From Xenorhabdus szentirmaii DSM 16338 (GTDB lineage: Bacteria > Pseudomonadota > Gammaproteobacteria > Enterobacterales > Enterobacteriaceae): a stretch of 64,000 nucleotides of DNA. Within the stretch, counting starts at the first letter, position 1. Every line of letters starts with the position of its first letter. Below the pieces are notes generated by a model. The model worked only from the letters and a program-made list of their open reading frames with translations, was not told the origin of the DNA and made no database searches. Shown here one piece after another: positions 56,707 through 64,000 of the stretch. Position numbers and translations under genes: made by a program. The stretch covers positions 587,624 through 651,623 of the forward strand of contig NZ_NIBV01000002.1 in assembly GCF_002632585.1 (NCBI RefSeq), written 5' to 3'.

Positions 56707-57495
56707 TTATATGTTCTCGAGTGATATTCGACCCTGTGAAAAGAGCTTCGCTTTACCTGTTAGATAAACACGATCCCCATTGATTCGGCAGAATATATTG
56801 CCACCCCGATTAGATAATTGGCGGGCATGAAGCTCAATTTTATGGAGTCGTTTCGCCCAGAAAGGCGCTAGCACACAATGGCTGGAGCCTGTAACAGGAT
56901 CTTCATCAGTTCCTTTAGCGGGAGCAAAATAGCGCGATACAAAATCAACAGATGAATCCCCAAGGGAGGTAATGGTAAGACCTGGCAAGGGCAATGCAGC
57001 TATTTTATTAAAATCCGGCTGGGTATTGGTGATTTGATCTGCTGAATCTAACACACAAATATAGCGATCATGTGAAACGAAAACTTCGGAAACATGCTGT
57101 CCCAGAGCATCTTGCATAACTGGGATCAGTTTTTTTTCTTCACGGCAATCAGCCGCAGGGAAATTCAGTGTAAAAATTTCATCTTGATGAAAAACTTGTA
57201 GTTTACCGGAGAGTGTTTCAAAAATAAGGGGATTATCCTGATTATTGTGATGCTTTACGAGAATAAATGCTGTAGCTAATGTTGCATGTCCACATAAGCT
57301 TATTTCTATTTTGGGTGTGAACCAGCGTAGATGGTTTCCGACCAAAAAAGCGGTTTCTGGAAGGCCTATTTCAGCAGCCATTGAAACCAAAACCTCATCA
57401 ACCGGCCATTTATCTAGCAAGATAACCGCTGCCGGATTACCAGAAAATAGTTTTTCAGTGAAAGCATCAACATGATAAATAGGATACGAATACAT
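56707..57495 (-). CDS. PhzF-family isomerase
   Basis: 262 residues, the diaminopimelate-epimerase-like PhzF/YddE fold. Conserved stretches are VDAFTEKLFSGNPAAV at the start, the catalytic glutamate in GLPETAFLV (about residue 47), SLCGHATLA, and DEDPVTGSSHC in the second half. Family members isomerise or epimerise small carbon-chain substrates. In phenazine clusters PhzF converts DHHA, but no other phenazine genes are nearby, so the substrate is open. It is monocistronic and convergent with lldD. Confidence 0.88.
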   Translation of the reverse strand: MYSYPIYHVDAFTEKLFSGNPAAVILLDKWPVDEVLVSMAAEIGLPETAFLVGNHLRWFTPKIEISLCGHATLATAFILVKHHNNQDNPLIFETLSGKLQVFHQDEIFTLNFPAADCREEKKLIPVMQDALGQHVSEVFVSHDRYICVLDSADQITNTQPDFNKIAALPLPGLTITSLGDSSVDFVSRYFAPAKGTDEDPVTGSSHCVLAPFWAKRLHKIELHARQLSNRGGNIFCRINGDRVYLTGKAKLFSQGRISLENI

Positions 57496-57668
57496 GAAAA
57501 TCTCACTTTTTATAAAAATAAAAACAGAATGTTAAAAAGATATTAATTTGTAAAGCGCTATTTTGTTTGGTAACGGGTTAACTGGTTATACAAAAATTGG
57601 AGTATTGACGTCAGATAAGAACAATTATTAAATAGTGATTTATTGTAATAGTTACAAAAGGGAAATAC

Positions 57669-58112
57669 ATGAGATTCAAAGGATCATGCTGCTTGTTTTT
57701 GATTTTGTCAGTGTGCTTTTCTCAAGCGCTGGCATTGGATTTAAGCTACAAAAGCGATATACCCGCAGATAATAAACCTTCGGAAGAGTATCTGAAAAAG
57801 AGAGAAAGGCTGAATCACAGCAATTGGAATACAGAAAAATTGGCAGAAGATAATGCCTTGGCTGAAAAACGAGAAAATCAAGTCAAGGAATATCACGATA
57901 AGTTTGAGCAGAAGCAAAATCTGGAGTTTTCCTATGATTGGGATGGAAAGCAGTTAAAAACATCTCCTCATATGAGACAAATGCCAGCCATGCAACATAC
58001 AAAAGAACATACCAAGCGCCAGTGTTATAAAGAAACCAGACGAAAATTTGAGAAAGAACAAGGGAATGCTTATTCCTATTCAGATATTACGGATGTTTGT
58101 GGTTTTTATTAG
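57669..58112 (+). CDS. Secreted protein of unknown function
   Basis: 147 residues with a clear signal peptide (MRFKGSCCLFLILSVCFSQA, cleavage about residue 22). The mature part is very hydrophilic and probably helical, rich in Lys, Glu and Asn. It contains two cysteines near the end (RQCYKETRRKFEKE and DVCGFY) that could form a disulfide. No family is recognised. It has its own AT-rich upstream region, and GGGAAAT precedes the ATG. Confidence 0.6.
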   Translation: MRFKGSCCLFLILSVCFSQALALDLSYKSDIPADNKPSEEYLKKRERLNHSNWNTEKLAEDNALAEKRENQVKEYHDKFEQKQNLEFSYDWDGKQLKTSPHMRQMPAMQHTKEHTKRQCYKETRRKFEKEQGNAYSYSDITDVCGFY

Positions 58113-58254
58113 CTTATCATCTGAGTTATCAGTATGATTTCAAGGATGAAAAGCTGAAAATAGCCTGAAAAATGCTCAGGGAATGTAGGCTGCTATTCAG
58201 GATCTCAAGGTAGTAGATATCAAGAAAGAGCAGCCTATATTTTTGCCAGTGAGA

Positions 58255-59187
58255 TTAGTTGTTATCACCGTACAGAGATGACATATCTTTGGGGCGTGTT
58301 TTGAAGCGACGGTGTAGCCACATATATTGCTCAGGCGCTTGCATAATTTCTTTTTCAATGACCTTATTCATGAATGCGGCTGCTTCTACTTCATCTTTAA
58401 CAGGGAAGTCTTCTACATTCGGTTGAATGATCAGTTCATAACCTTGGCCATTGGGTAATCTGCGTGGCGTAAAAGGGATTAATACCGGATTAGCCAGACG
58501 GACGAGAATTGACGTTCCGACAGTGGTTGCTGCATGTTCAACAGCAAAGAACGGAGCAAAGACACTATTGCGTGGGCCGTAATCATGATCGGGTGCATAC
58601 CAGATCATTTCGCCTTTTTTCAGGCAGCGAACCATGCCCTTAACATCTTTTCTGTCCACCATGTATTTATTGGAACGTAGTCTTCCCCATGTCTGTAACC
58701 AATCCATCACGGGGTTATCATTCGGACGATAAACACCAATTCCTGGTTTCAATGTGCCGATGATGCGAGCGCCCAATTCTAATGTCAGAAAGTGAATCCC
58801 GATGATGATGATCCCTTGGTTTGCATCGCTGGCTTTTTGAAGGTTTTCTTTTCCTGTGACCTTGAACCAGTGTTTAATTCTCCAGTCAGGCCAAAACCAA
58901 GCCATGCCGGTTTCAAATAAGCCCATGCCCACGGATTCGAAATTTTTAATCAGCAATTCGTGTCGCTGCTCTGCTGATAAATCGGGAAAACAAAGTGCCA
59001 AGTTACGTTCAGCAATTTTGGCTCGTTTCTTTAAAAAACGCTGTGAAAACCGGCCAAGCCGGGTTCCCATCCAATAAATCACGGGATAAGGGAGTAAGAC
59101 TAGTAGATAAAGAATACCGATGCCTAACCAGGTCAGCCAGTAACGGGGATGTAAAAATGAACGACGAAAAGGAGGTGCTTGTATCAT
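58255..59187 (-). CDS. lpxL: Lipid A lauroyl acyltransferase
   Basis: 310 residues (E. coli LpxL 306). It adds the secondary acyl chain to Kdo2-lipid IVA at the inner membrane. One N-terminal membrane helix (about 17-38) is followed by the HX4E catalytic motif His132/Glu137 in [12 protein letters not shown]. The conserved segments [21 protein letters not shown] and [11 protein letters not shown] are intact. LpxP is a close paralogue; the location beside trhO, as in E. coli, favours lpxL. It marks the return from accessory to core DNA. Confidence 0.92.
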   Translation of the reverse strand: MIQAPPFRRSFLHPRYWLTWLGIGILYLLVLLPYPVIYWMGTRLGRFSQRFLKKRAKIAERNLALCFPDLSAEQRHELLIKNFESVGMGLFETGMAWFWPDWRIKHWFKVTGKENLQKASDANQGIIIIGIHFLTLELGARIIGTLKPGIGVYRPNDNPVMDWLQTWGRLRSNKYMVDRKDVKGMVRCLKKGEMIWYAPDHDYGPRNSVFAPFFAVEHAATTVGTSILVRLANPVLIPFTPRRLPNGQGYELIIQPNVEDFPVKDEVEAAAFMNKVIEKEIMQAPEQYMWLHRRFKTRPKDMSSLYGDNN

Positions 59188-59401
59188 ATGTTTTCAATAT
59201 GTTTATTTTATCGGAAGCCTATTTTGAAATAGACCCTAAGAGCCATGTCAGCATGATTATGATATTCCCGCGCATGATATTCAACGGGAGAACACAAATC
59301 ACTACCCGTTAAAGGTCATTTTAGCTATGATAACCGGCCATCAATGGAGCAACCATTGAGATTTTTATTCTTTTTGTAATCGAAATTCAGGACAGTACAC
59401 C

Positions 59402-60460
59402 ATGCCAGTGTTACATAACCGTATTTCTAATAAAGAGTTGAAAGAGCGTATGTTAGCCGAAACCGAGCCACGTACGACCATCTCTTTTTATAAATATTTT
59501 ACCATCTCTGAGCCACAGGCTTTTCGTGATAATTTGTATGTAAAATTTGCCGAACTGTCTGTTTTTGGACGAGTCTACATCGCCAAAGAAGGGATTAATG
59601 CACAAATTAGTGTGCCATCCAAAAATGTTGATGCTTTAAGAACGTTATTGGATGAAACCGATCCTGCGTTATGCAACCTGCGTTTAAACATTGCCCTGGA
59701 AGATGACGGTAAATCATTCTGGGTATTACGTATGAAAGTGCGTGATCTCATTGTGGCTGATGGTATCGAAGATGAAACGTTTAATCCATCAAAAACGGGT
59801 GATTACCTCAAAGCTGAGCAGGTTAACCAAATGTTGGATGATCCTGATACTGTCTTCGTCGATATGCGTAACCATTACGAATATGAAGTGGGGCATTTCG
59901 AAAATGCAATTGAAGTCCCTTCAGATACATTCCGTGAACAGTTGCCAATGGCTGTGGACATGTTGCAGGACAGTAAAGATAAAAATATTGTCATGTATTG
60001 TACTGGCGGAATTCGTTGCGAAAAAGCAAGCGCTTATATGCTGCATAATGGCTTTGAAAAAGTCTATCATGTAGAAGGCGGTATTATTGAATATGCCCGT
60101 AAAGCGAAAGAACAAGGCTTGCCAGTGCGTTTTGTTGGTAAGAATTTTGTTTTTGATGAGCGTATGGGCGAACGAATTTCTGATGATGTCATTGCACATT
60201 GTCACCAGTGTGGAAATGAATGCGACAGCCACACTAATTGCAAAAATGACGGTTGTCATTTGTTGTTTATCCAGTGCCCAGCTTGTGCAGAACGTTTTGA
60301 AGGTTGCTGCAGCGATACTTGTCGTGAAGAGATGAAGTTACCTGAAGACGAGCAACGTGCCCGTCGTGCAGGAAGGGAAAATGGGGCTAAGATCTTTAAT
60401 AAATCTCGCTATCGGTTAAATGATGGTCTGAACATGACCTCCTTGCAAGCCATTAAGTAA
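59402..60460 (+). CDS. trhO: tRNA uridine 5-hydroxylase TrhO (rhodanese domain)
   Basis: 352 residues (E. coli YceA 350). It hydroxylates U34 of tRNA with O2, giving ho5U, the precursor of cmo5U whose methyl ester is made by CmoM, encoded near the left end of this window. The N-terminal acylphosphatase-like domain is about 1-115 and the rhodanese domain about 135-235, with Cys200 in [13 protein letters not shown]. The C-terminal cysteine-rich tail ([23 protein letters not shown]) is typical. It is divergent from lpxL. Confidence 0.95.
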   Translation: MPVLHNRISNKELKERMLAETEPRTTISFYKYFTISEPQAFRDNLYVKFAELSVFGRVYIAKEGINAQISVPSKNVDALRTLLDETDPALCNLRLNIALEDDGKSFWVLRMKVRDLIVADGIEDETFNPSKTGDYLKAEQVNQMLDDPDTVFVDMRNHYEYEVGHFENAIEVPSDTFREQLPMAVDMLQDSKDKNIVMYCTGGIRCEKASAYMLHNGFEKVYHVEGGIIEYARKAKEQGLPVRFVGKNFVFDERMGERISDDVIAHCHQCGNECDSHTNCKNDGCHLLFIQCPACAERFEGCCSDTCREEMKLPEDEQRARRAGRENGAKIFNKSRYRLNDGLNMTSLQAIK

Positions 60461-60476
60461 TATTCCCTTTGTGCTT

Positions 60477-60504
60477 CAAGTTGCAGCCAGATAGCTGCAA
60501 CTTG
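60477..60504 (+). other. Perfect hairpin after trhO
   Basis: CAAGTTGCAGC (60477-60487) and GCTGCAACTTG (60494-60504) pair over 11 bp around a 6-base loop. There is no T run. The TTCAAGTTGCAGC core resembles the beginning of the dispersed repeats at 13268, so it may be a repeat-derived structure used as a transcript end. Confidence 0.5.
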
Positions 60505-60585
60505 GTATCATCAATATGTTATTTTTTTAAGTGGTATATTAGAGCAAATAGTGTGAGTTTTTGCCCTATAAACACGTCTTAAAAT

Positions 60586-61179
60586 TTAGCAGACATATTT
60601 AAAGATATTGTAGATAAAAACCAATTCCATTTGATTAGAAACACCCATTTTTTCAGTAATATGTCTCTTGTGAGAATAAACTGTACTATTACTGATATTT
60701 AAGATTTGGGCAGTTTTATGGGTATTCGTTTCCAGCATCCAATAATATAAAATCCGATTTTCCTGGTAACTGAAAATAGAACTGTGTGTGTTGAAATGAG
60801 AAAAATAATGTTGATCAACAGGCGACGCTATTTTTTTTAAGTGGTCAATTAACGTAGGAAGGCTTTTTTTTGATAGGATAAAATCCTTGTTTGTCAATTG
60901 GATAGGAAATTTGGTAAGTGGGTATGGTTTATTAATATAAAAATAAAGCCGGGATTTACTAACTAATGAGATAAATGATTGTAAATGAATACAATATTCA
61001 CTATAGCAGCCATACTGTGTTGAATTAACCAAAACAACATCTGGATGGAATGTAGGCAGGATATTTATCGCATCACAGATGGATATCACTCCCATGGAAA
61101 GAATATTTGTATTTTCTTTCAGGGATTCAAGAATACCCAAGCGTGTATAATGGCATTCTTCGATAACTAATACTTTCAT
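60586..61179 (-). CDS. LuxR-type transcriptional regulator
   Basis: 197 residues. The N-terminal part resembles a response-regulator receiver (MKVLVIEECHYTRLGILESL) but the usual phosphorylation pocket is degenerate: only one aspartate, in HPDVVLVNS, is near the expected place. The C-terminal LuxR/GerE helix-turn-helix (about 130-195) has TNTHKTAQILNISNSTVYSH. It is similar in layout to RcsA/BglJ-type partners. It has no sensor kinase neighbour and is inserted between trhO and bssS. Very AT-rich codon usage suggests transfer. Confidence 0.78.
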   Translation of the reverse strand: MKVLVIEECHYTRLGILESLKENTNILSMGVISICDAINILPTFHPDVVLVNSTQYGCYSEYCIHLQSFISLVSKSRLYFYINKPYPLTKFPIQLTNKDFILSKKSLPTLIDHLKKIASPVDQHYFSHFNTHSSIFSYQENRILYYWMLETNTHKTAQILNISNSTVYSHKRHITEKMGVSNQMELVFIYNIFKYVC

Positions 61180-61362
61180 TATTTGAACGTCCTTGTTCTA
61201 CTACTATGGTTATTGTCTCAGTAACTCGATGATTAATTTATCATAGCTTAGATAAATATAATCATATAATACAATAATATAAAAAATAATAAACAGCGAA
61301 AACATTATTGCTGGACACTCAATCAATTGAGTGTCCAAATATGGCTAGTGTGCAAGTTGTCG

Positions 61363-61617
61363 TTAATGTTTGATATGATCAAGTTGACTGTATTCTGAAG
61401 CCTCAATTTTCTCAATTCCAGCTTGTAAAATGAGGATGAGCTGTTTAGCTACCCCTGTTGTCAGCCATAATGTTTTATCAATGTTGACACTTTCTGAGGA
61501 TTGCTCCTGAGAGGGTGAGCAATGAAGGCGTATCATCATGGCATCATAGGCATCGACTATGCTGATGTCCCAGCCTATAACAGGATGTGTTTGAATTATT
61601 TCATTTTTTCTTTCCAC
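61363..61617 (-). CDS. bssS: Biofilm regulator BssS
   Basis: 84 residues, the E. coli length. BssS is a small cytoplasmic protein affecting biofilm formation and indole signalling in E. coli. The segment IQTHPVIGWDISIVDAYDAM is nearly the same as in E. coli, and LWLTTGVAKQLI follows. AGGAGG precedes the ATG. In E. coli dinI lies between bssS and pyrC; no dinI is visible here. Confidence 0.92.
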   Translation of the reverse strand: MERKNEIIQTHPVIGWDISIVDAYDAMMIRLHCSPSQEQSSESVNIDKTLWLTTGVAKQLILILQAGIEKIEASEYSQLDHIKH

Positions 61618-61803
61618 ATAACCTCCTAATCAGACTACAGCATCATTATTGATATAATTGACTAAGAGCAAAAAGCCTCACCAGTGTGAGTAATGAGCAG
61701 TATAACCCTTTTTAAAAATCTAAGAAGTGAAAAGAACCGAATTTTTTGAGTATTGTTGATAGAAATGATTGGAAGTTATTCCTATTCTTTATAAGGGAAG
61801 GTT

Positions 61804-61831
61804 GTACGGAAATAAAGGATAATTTCCGTAC
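61804..61831 (-). other. Hairpin downstream of pyrC
   Basis: GTACGGAAAT (61804-61813) and ATTTCCGTAC (61822-61831) pair perfectly over 10 bp, 29 bases after the pyrC stop on its strand. There is no T run; probably transcript end or stability structure. Confidence 0.55.
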
Positions 61832-61859
61832 CTATTCCCATATAAAAAGTAATGACAAA

Positions 61860-62918
61860 TTATCTACATATTTTGATATCCCATCCTGCATCTTCTCCAG
61901 CAAGAAATGGAATGAATCGTTCATTAGTACAACTGCATTCAATATATTCAGTGACGATGGCTGGCTTACGAGTCAGTTCAATAAAACCATCGTTGACTGG
62001 CAGGCCATAAAATGCAGGGCCATTCAGGGAGCAGAAGGCTTCAAAATGTTCCATCGCCCCGATTTCTTCAAAAACTGTGGCATAAGCGGCAAGGGCTGTC
62101 GGGGCATTGAAAACACCGGCGCATCCACAAGATGATTCTTTGCGGTGTAATACGTGAGGAGCGGAATCTGTTCCTAGGAAAAAGCGATTACAGCCACTGG
62201 CAACGGCAGCACGCAGAGCTTCTTGGTGGATGTTGCGTTTTAGTACGGGTAAACAGTAAAGATGAGGGCGAATGCCACCAACCAGCATGTGATTACGATT
62301 GAACATTAAGTGCTGTGGTGTCAATGTGGCACTTATTTTATCATTGCCTTCAAGAACATACTCTGCTGCTTCTTTTGTTGTAATATGCTCAAAAACAACT
62401 TTAAGTTCAGGGAACTGTTTACGTAATGGTTCCATGACTTGTTCAATAAATCTCGCTTCACGATCAAAAATATCTATATGGGGTGCAGTAACTTCGCCAT
62501 GAACCAACAGGGGCATTCCTATTTTTTCCATGGTTTCTAACACAGGATAGATTTTCTTGATATCAGAAACGCCGTGACTAGAATTGGTGGTTGCATTGGC
62601 GGGGTACAGTTTACAAGCAGTAAAAATGCCTTCCTTATAACCCATTTCAACTTGCTTACTGTCTGTTGAATCGGTCAGATAGCAGGTCATCAGGGGGTGA
62701 AAATTGTGATCTGACGGGATTGCTGCAAGGATACGGTCTTTGTAGGCCTTAGCGTTGGCAATATCTGTTACTGGAGGGGCAAGGTTTGGCATGACAATGG
62801 CTCGGCCAAAGAAACGGCTGGTATGGGGAACAATGGTTTTTAACATGTCACCATCACGGAAATGGACATGCCAGTCGTCAGGACGGCGGATTTTGATAGT
62901 ATATGATTCAGTGGTCAT
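61860..62918 (-). CDS. pyrC: Dihydroorotase
   Basis: 352 residues (E. coli 348). It is the class II zinc dihydroorotase, third step of pyrimidine synthesis, feeding PyrD, also encoded in this window. Metal ligands His17 and His19 lie in WHVHFRDG and the carbamylated Lys103 in [10 protein letters not shown]. Later histidines are in LLVHGEV and VFEHIT, and the catalytic Asp in FLGTDSAPH. The leader can form a stem (62923-62928 with 62977-62982) that would cover the GGAG ribosome site, like the pyrimidine-controlled leader hairpin of E. coli pyrC. Confidence 0.97.
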   Translation of the reverse strand: MTTESYTIKIRRPDDWHVHFRDGDMLKTIVPHTSRFFGRAIVMPNLAPPVTDIANAKAYKDRILAAIPSDHNFHPLMTCYLTDSTDSKQVEMGYKEGIFTACKLYPANATTNSSHGVSDIKKIYPVLETMEKIGMPLLVHGEVTAPHIDIFDREARFIEQVMEPLRKQFPELKVVFEHITTKEAAEYVLEGNDKISATLTPQHLMFNRNHMLVGGIRPHLYCLPVLKRNIHQEALRAAVASGCNRFFLGTDSAPHVLHRKESSCGCAGVFNAPTALAAYATVFEEIGAMEHFEAFCSLNGPAFYGLPVNDGFIELTRKPAIVTEYIECSCTNERFIPFLAGEDAGWDIKICR

Positions 62919-62922
62919 GAAA

Positions 62923-62982
62923 CCGGCTCCAGAATAGGGGTGATAAAGATAACGGATGCTGATTCAGCATTCCTTAAGCCGG
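62923..62982 (-). promoter_or_regulatory. pyrC leader with possible ribosome-site hairpin
   Basis: On the minus strand CCGGCTT (62982-62976) can pair with GAGCCGG (62929-62923), and an inner palindrome ATGCTGAATCAGCAT lies between them. The downstream arm overlaps the ribosome site GGAG. E. coli pyrC is controlled by such a hairpin through start-site choice; here this is inference. Confidence 0.4.
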
Positions 62983-63147
62983 AGGAGGATAATAAAACGA
63001 AAATAGCTAAATAGCTATGATTGAATGAAAAAATTCTATTTTTTTCAAAAAAAATAGGTATTAGATTTATGTAAGCAGGGTATTCAGAGGGAATAGTTTT
63101 ATCAAAATAAGGAAAATAGAAGTAATAACACGAGGGTGAATTGAATT

Positions 63148-63223
63148 TGGCTCCTCCAGCTGGACTCGAACCAGCGACATACGGATTAACAGTCCGCCGT
63201 TCTACCGACTGAACTATGGAGGA
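63148..63223 (-). tRNA. tRNA-Asn (GUU anticodon), copy 1
   Basis: 76 bases including CCA, on the minus strand, TCCTCCA...TGGAGGAGCCA. Anticodon GTT is at 63190-63188. The sequence appears identical to the two other copies. Confidence 0.96.
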
Positions 63224-63243
63224 ACTCCTTCAACACGGGGTGC

Positions 63244-63272
63244 ATATTAACGGGGCTTGTTGCATTTGTCAA
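63244..63272 (-). promoter_or_regulatory. Promoter of tRNA-Asn copy 1
   Basis: Minus strand: TTGACA (63272-63267), 17-base spacer, TAATAT (63249-63244), then GCACCCCG, a GC-rich discriminator as in stringently controlled stable-RNA promoters. Confidence 0.8.
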
Positions 63273-63450
63273 AGCAGAAAATGGCAAAAATCGTTTGATT
63301 GCTGATAATGTATACAGCTCGGTTTTTTTGAGGTTTTTATTGTGGTTAGGGAAAGTCCAGAGAACTGAAAGTGTGCAATTGGAAGACTACAATAATAATG
63401 AGGCTGTGTGAAAAGGGAATGCATGTGTATGTAAAAAAGAGCAGAAATCA

Positions 63451-63484
63451 AAAAGCCCGACTAGAAAAAACTAATCGGGCTTTC
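63451..63484 (-). terminator. Terminator of tRNA-Asn copy 2
   Basis: Minus-strand stem AAAGCCCGA / TCGGGCTTT (63452-63460 with 63475-63483), followed by T residues. Confidence 0.8.
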
Positions 63485-63491
63485 TTAAATT

Positions 63492-63567
63492 TGGCTCCTC
63501 CAGCTGGACTCGAACCAGCGACATACGGATTAACAGTCCGCCGTTCTACCGACTGAACTATGGAGGA
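63492..63567 (-). tRNA. tRNA-Asn (GUU anticodon), copy 2
   Basis: 76 bases, apparently the same sequence as copy 1, followed by its own terminator on the minus strand. Confidence 0.96.
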
Positions 63568-63594
63568 ATTGCTTCGTTCCTGAGAACGGGGTGC

Positions 63595-63623
63595 ATATTA
63601 ACGGGGCTTTTTATGTTTGTCAA
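63595..63623 (-). promoter_or_regulatory. Promoter of tRNA-Asn copy 2
   Basis: Minus strand: TTGACA (63623-63618), 17-base spacer, TAATAT (63600-63595), GC-rich discriminator GCACCCCG: the same layout as copy 1. Confidence 0.8.
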
Positions 63624-63882
63624 AGCTGAAAATCACAATGACCGTTTGTTTGCTGACAATATGCACTCATTGGCTTTTTTTTAAGCATTTCAACAGTGGG
63701 GTTCAGGATTATGGTGTCACAATTCAGGGCAAGTCATCATAAGTCGGCAGGTAACAGTATTGTTTAGGAATGGGAACTCAATAAGCACACAAAGAAAAGA
63801 GGGAAAATGGTGTTTGTATTTTTAAGGTGAGCGGCTGTAGCGGCATCTATTCATGAGATCATTTTTATTTTCAGGAAAGCAA

Positions 63883-63914
63883 AAAGCCCGACTGGAAAAA
63901 ACTAATCGGGCTTT
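63883..63914 (-). terminator. Terminator of tRNA-Asn copy 3
   Basis: Minus-strand stem AAAGCCCGA / TCGGGCTTT (63883-63891 with 63906-63914), nearly the same as the copy 2 terminator. Confidence 0.8.
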
Positions 63915-63922
63915 CTTAAATT

Positions 63923-63998
63923 TGGCTCCTCCAGCTGGACTCGAACCAGCGACATACGGATTAACAGTCCGCCGTTCTACCGACTGAACTATGGAGGA
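63923..63998 (-). tRNA. tRNA-Asn (GUU anticodon), copy 3
   Basis: 76 bases, apparently the same sequence as copies 1 and 2. Its promoter would lie beyond the window end, so the array may continue. Confidence 0.95.
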
Positions 63999-64000
63999 AT

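Larger units (their letters stand above)
63568..63922. other. Spacer between tRNA-Asn copies 2 and 3
   Basis: 355 bases containing the copy 2 promoter (related to that of copy 1) and the terminator of copy 3. The middle (about 63690-63870) shows no gene. Confidence 0.6.

Noticed and set aside
56707..57495. Phenazine biosynthesis cluster
   Set aside because: A PhzF-fold protein alone is not evidence; no phzA-E or phzG homologues are nearby.
46400..58250. CRISPR array
   Set aside because: No run of regularly spaced direct repeats was seen; the repeats noted are single palindromes or the 19-bp triplet at 241.

Overview
The window is chromosomal DNA of an enterobacterium of the Morganellaceae. 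The closest fit is Xenorhabdus or Photorhabdus: AT-leaning base composition, enterobacterial core gene order, proteins about as long as the E. coli ones, and a 371-residue OmpF-type porin beside asnS. The genus is an inference; no species marker was available to test it.

Bases 1-45900 are ordinary core chromosome in the E. coli order around kdsB to tusE, with losses and one insertion. The order is: end of kdsB; elyC; the cmoM-mukF-mukE-mukB chromosome-condensation operon; aphA (inserted here relative to E. coli); ldtD-mepK-gloC (3-3 peptidoglycan crosslink synthesis and cleavage, glyoxalase); aspC, an OmpF-like porin and asnS on the minus strand; pncB; pepN; pyrD; zapC; ycbX; rlmL; uup; the pqiABC envelope lipid-transport operon; rmf; fabA; ycbZ; matP; ompA; sulA; sxy; yccS; helD; yccU; hspQ; acyP; tusE. 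Several control sites are readable: a LexA box before sulA, a FabR-type palindrome before fabA, OmpR-like boxes before the porin, and a conserved ompA leader segment.

Bases 46079-58250 are accessory DNA entered through a tRNA-Ser(UGA) gene. Just downstream lies a decayed P4-type integrase start, then a complete IS110/IS1111-family element. The right non-coding end of this IS carries two short matches to its own junctions, as expected of a bridge/seek RNA. About 1.2 kb of eroded DNA with small overlapping reading frames follows. Next comes a phage-type CI (S24 peptidase) / Cro switch with a DUF2335 membrane protein and a NADAR-family protein. Then come a stand-alone type II thioesterase coupled to an alpha/beta hydrolase, an RBBP9-like serine hydrolase, a family-14-like polysaccharide lyase without signal peptide, an orphan L-lactate dehydrogenase (lldD), a PhzF-family protein and a small secreted protein of unknown function.

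From 58255 the core resumes: lpxL and trhO (divergent, as in E. coli), an orphan LuxR-type regulator, bssS and pyrC. The window ends in an array of three tRNA-Asn(GUU) genes on the minus strand. Two of them have a visible near-consensus promoter with a GC-rich discriminator; the third's promoter would lie beyond the window.
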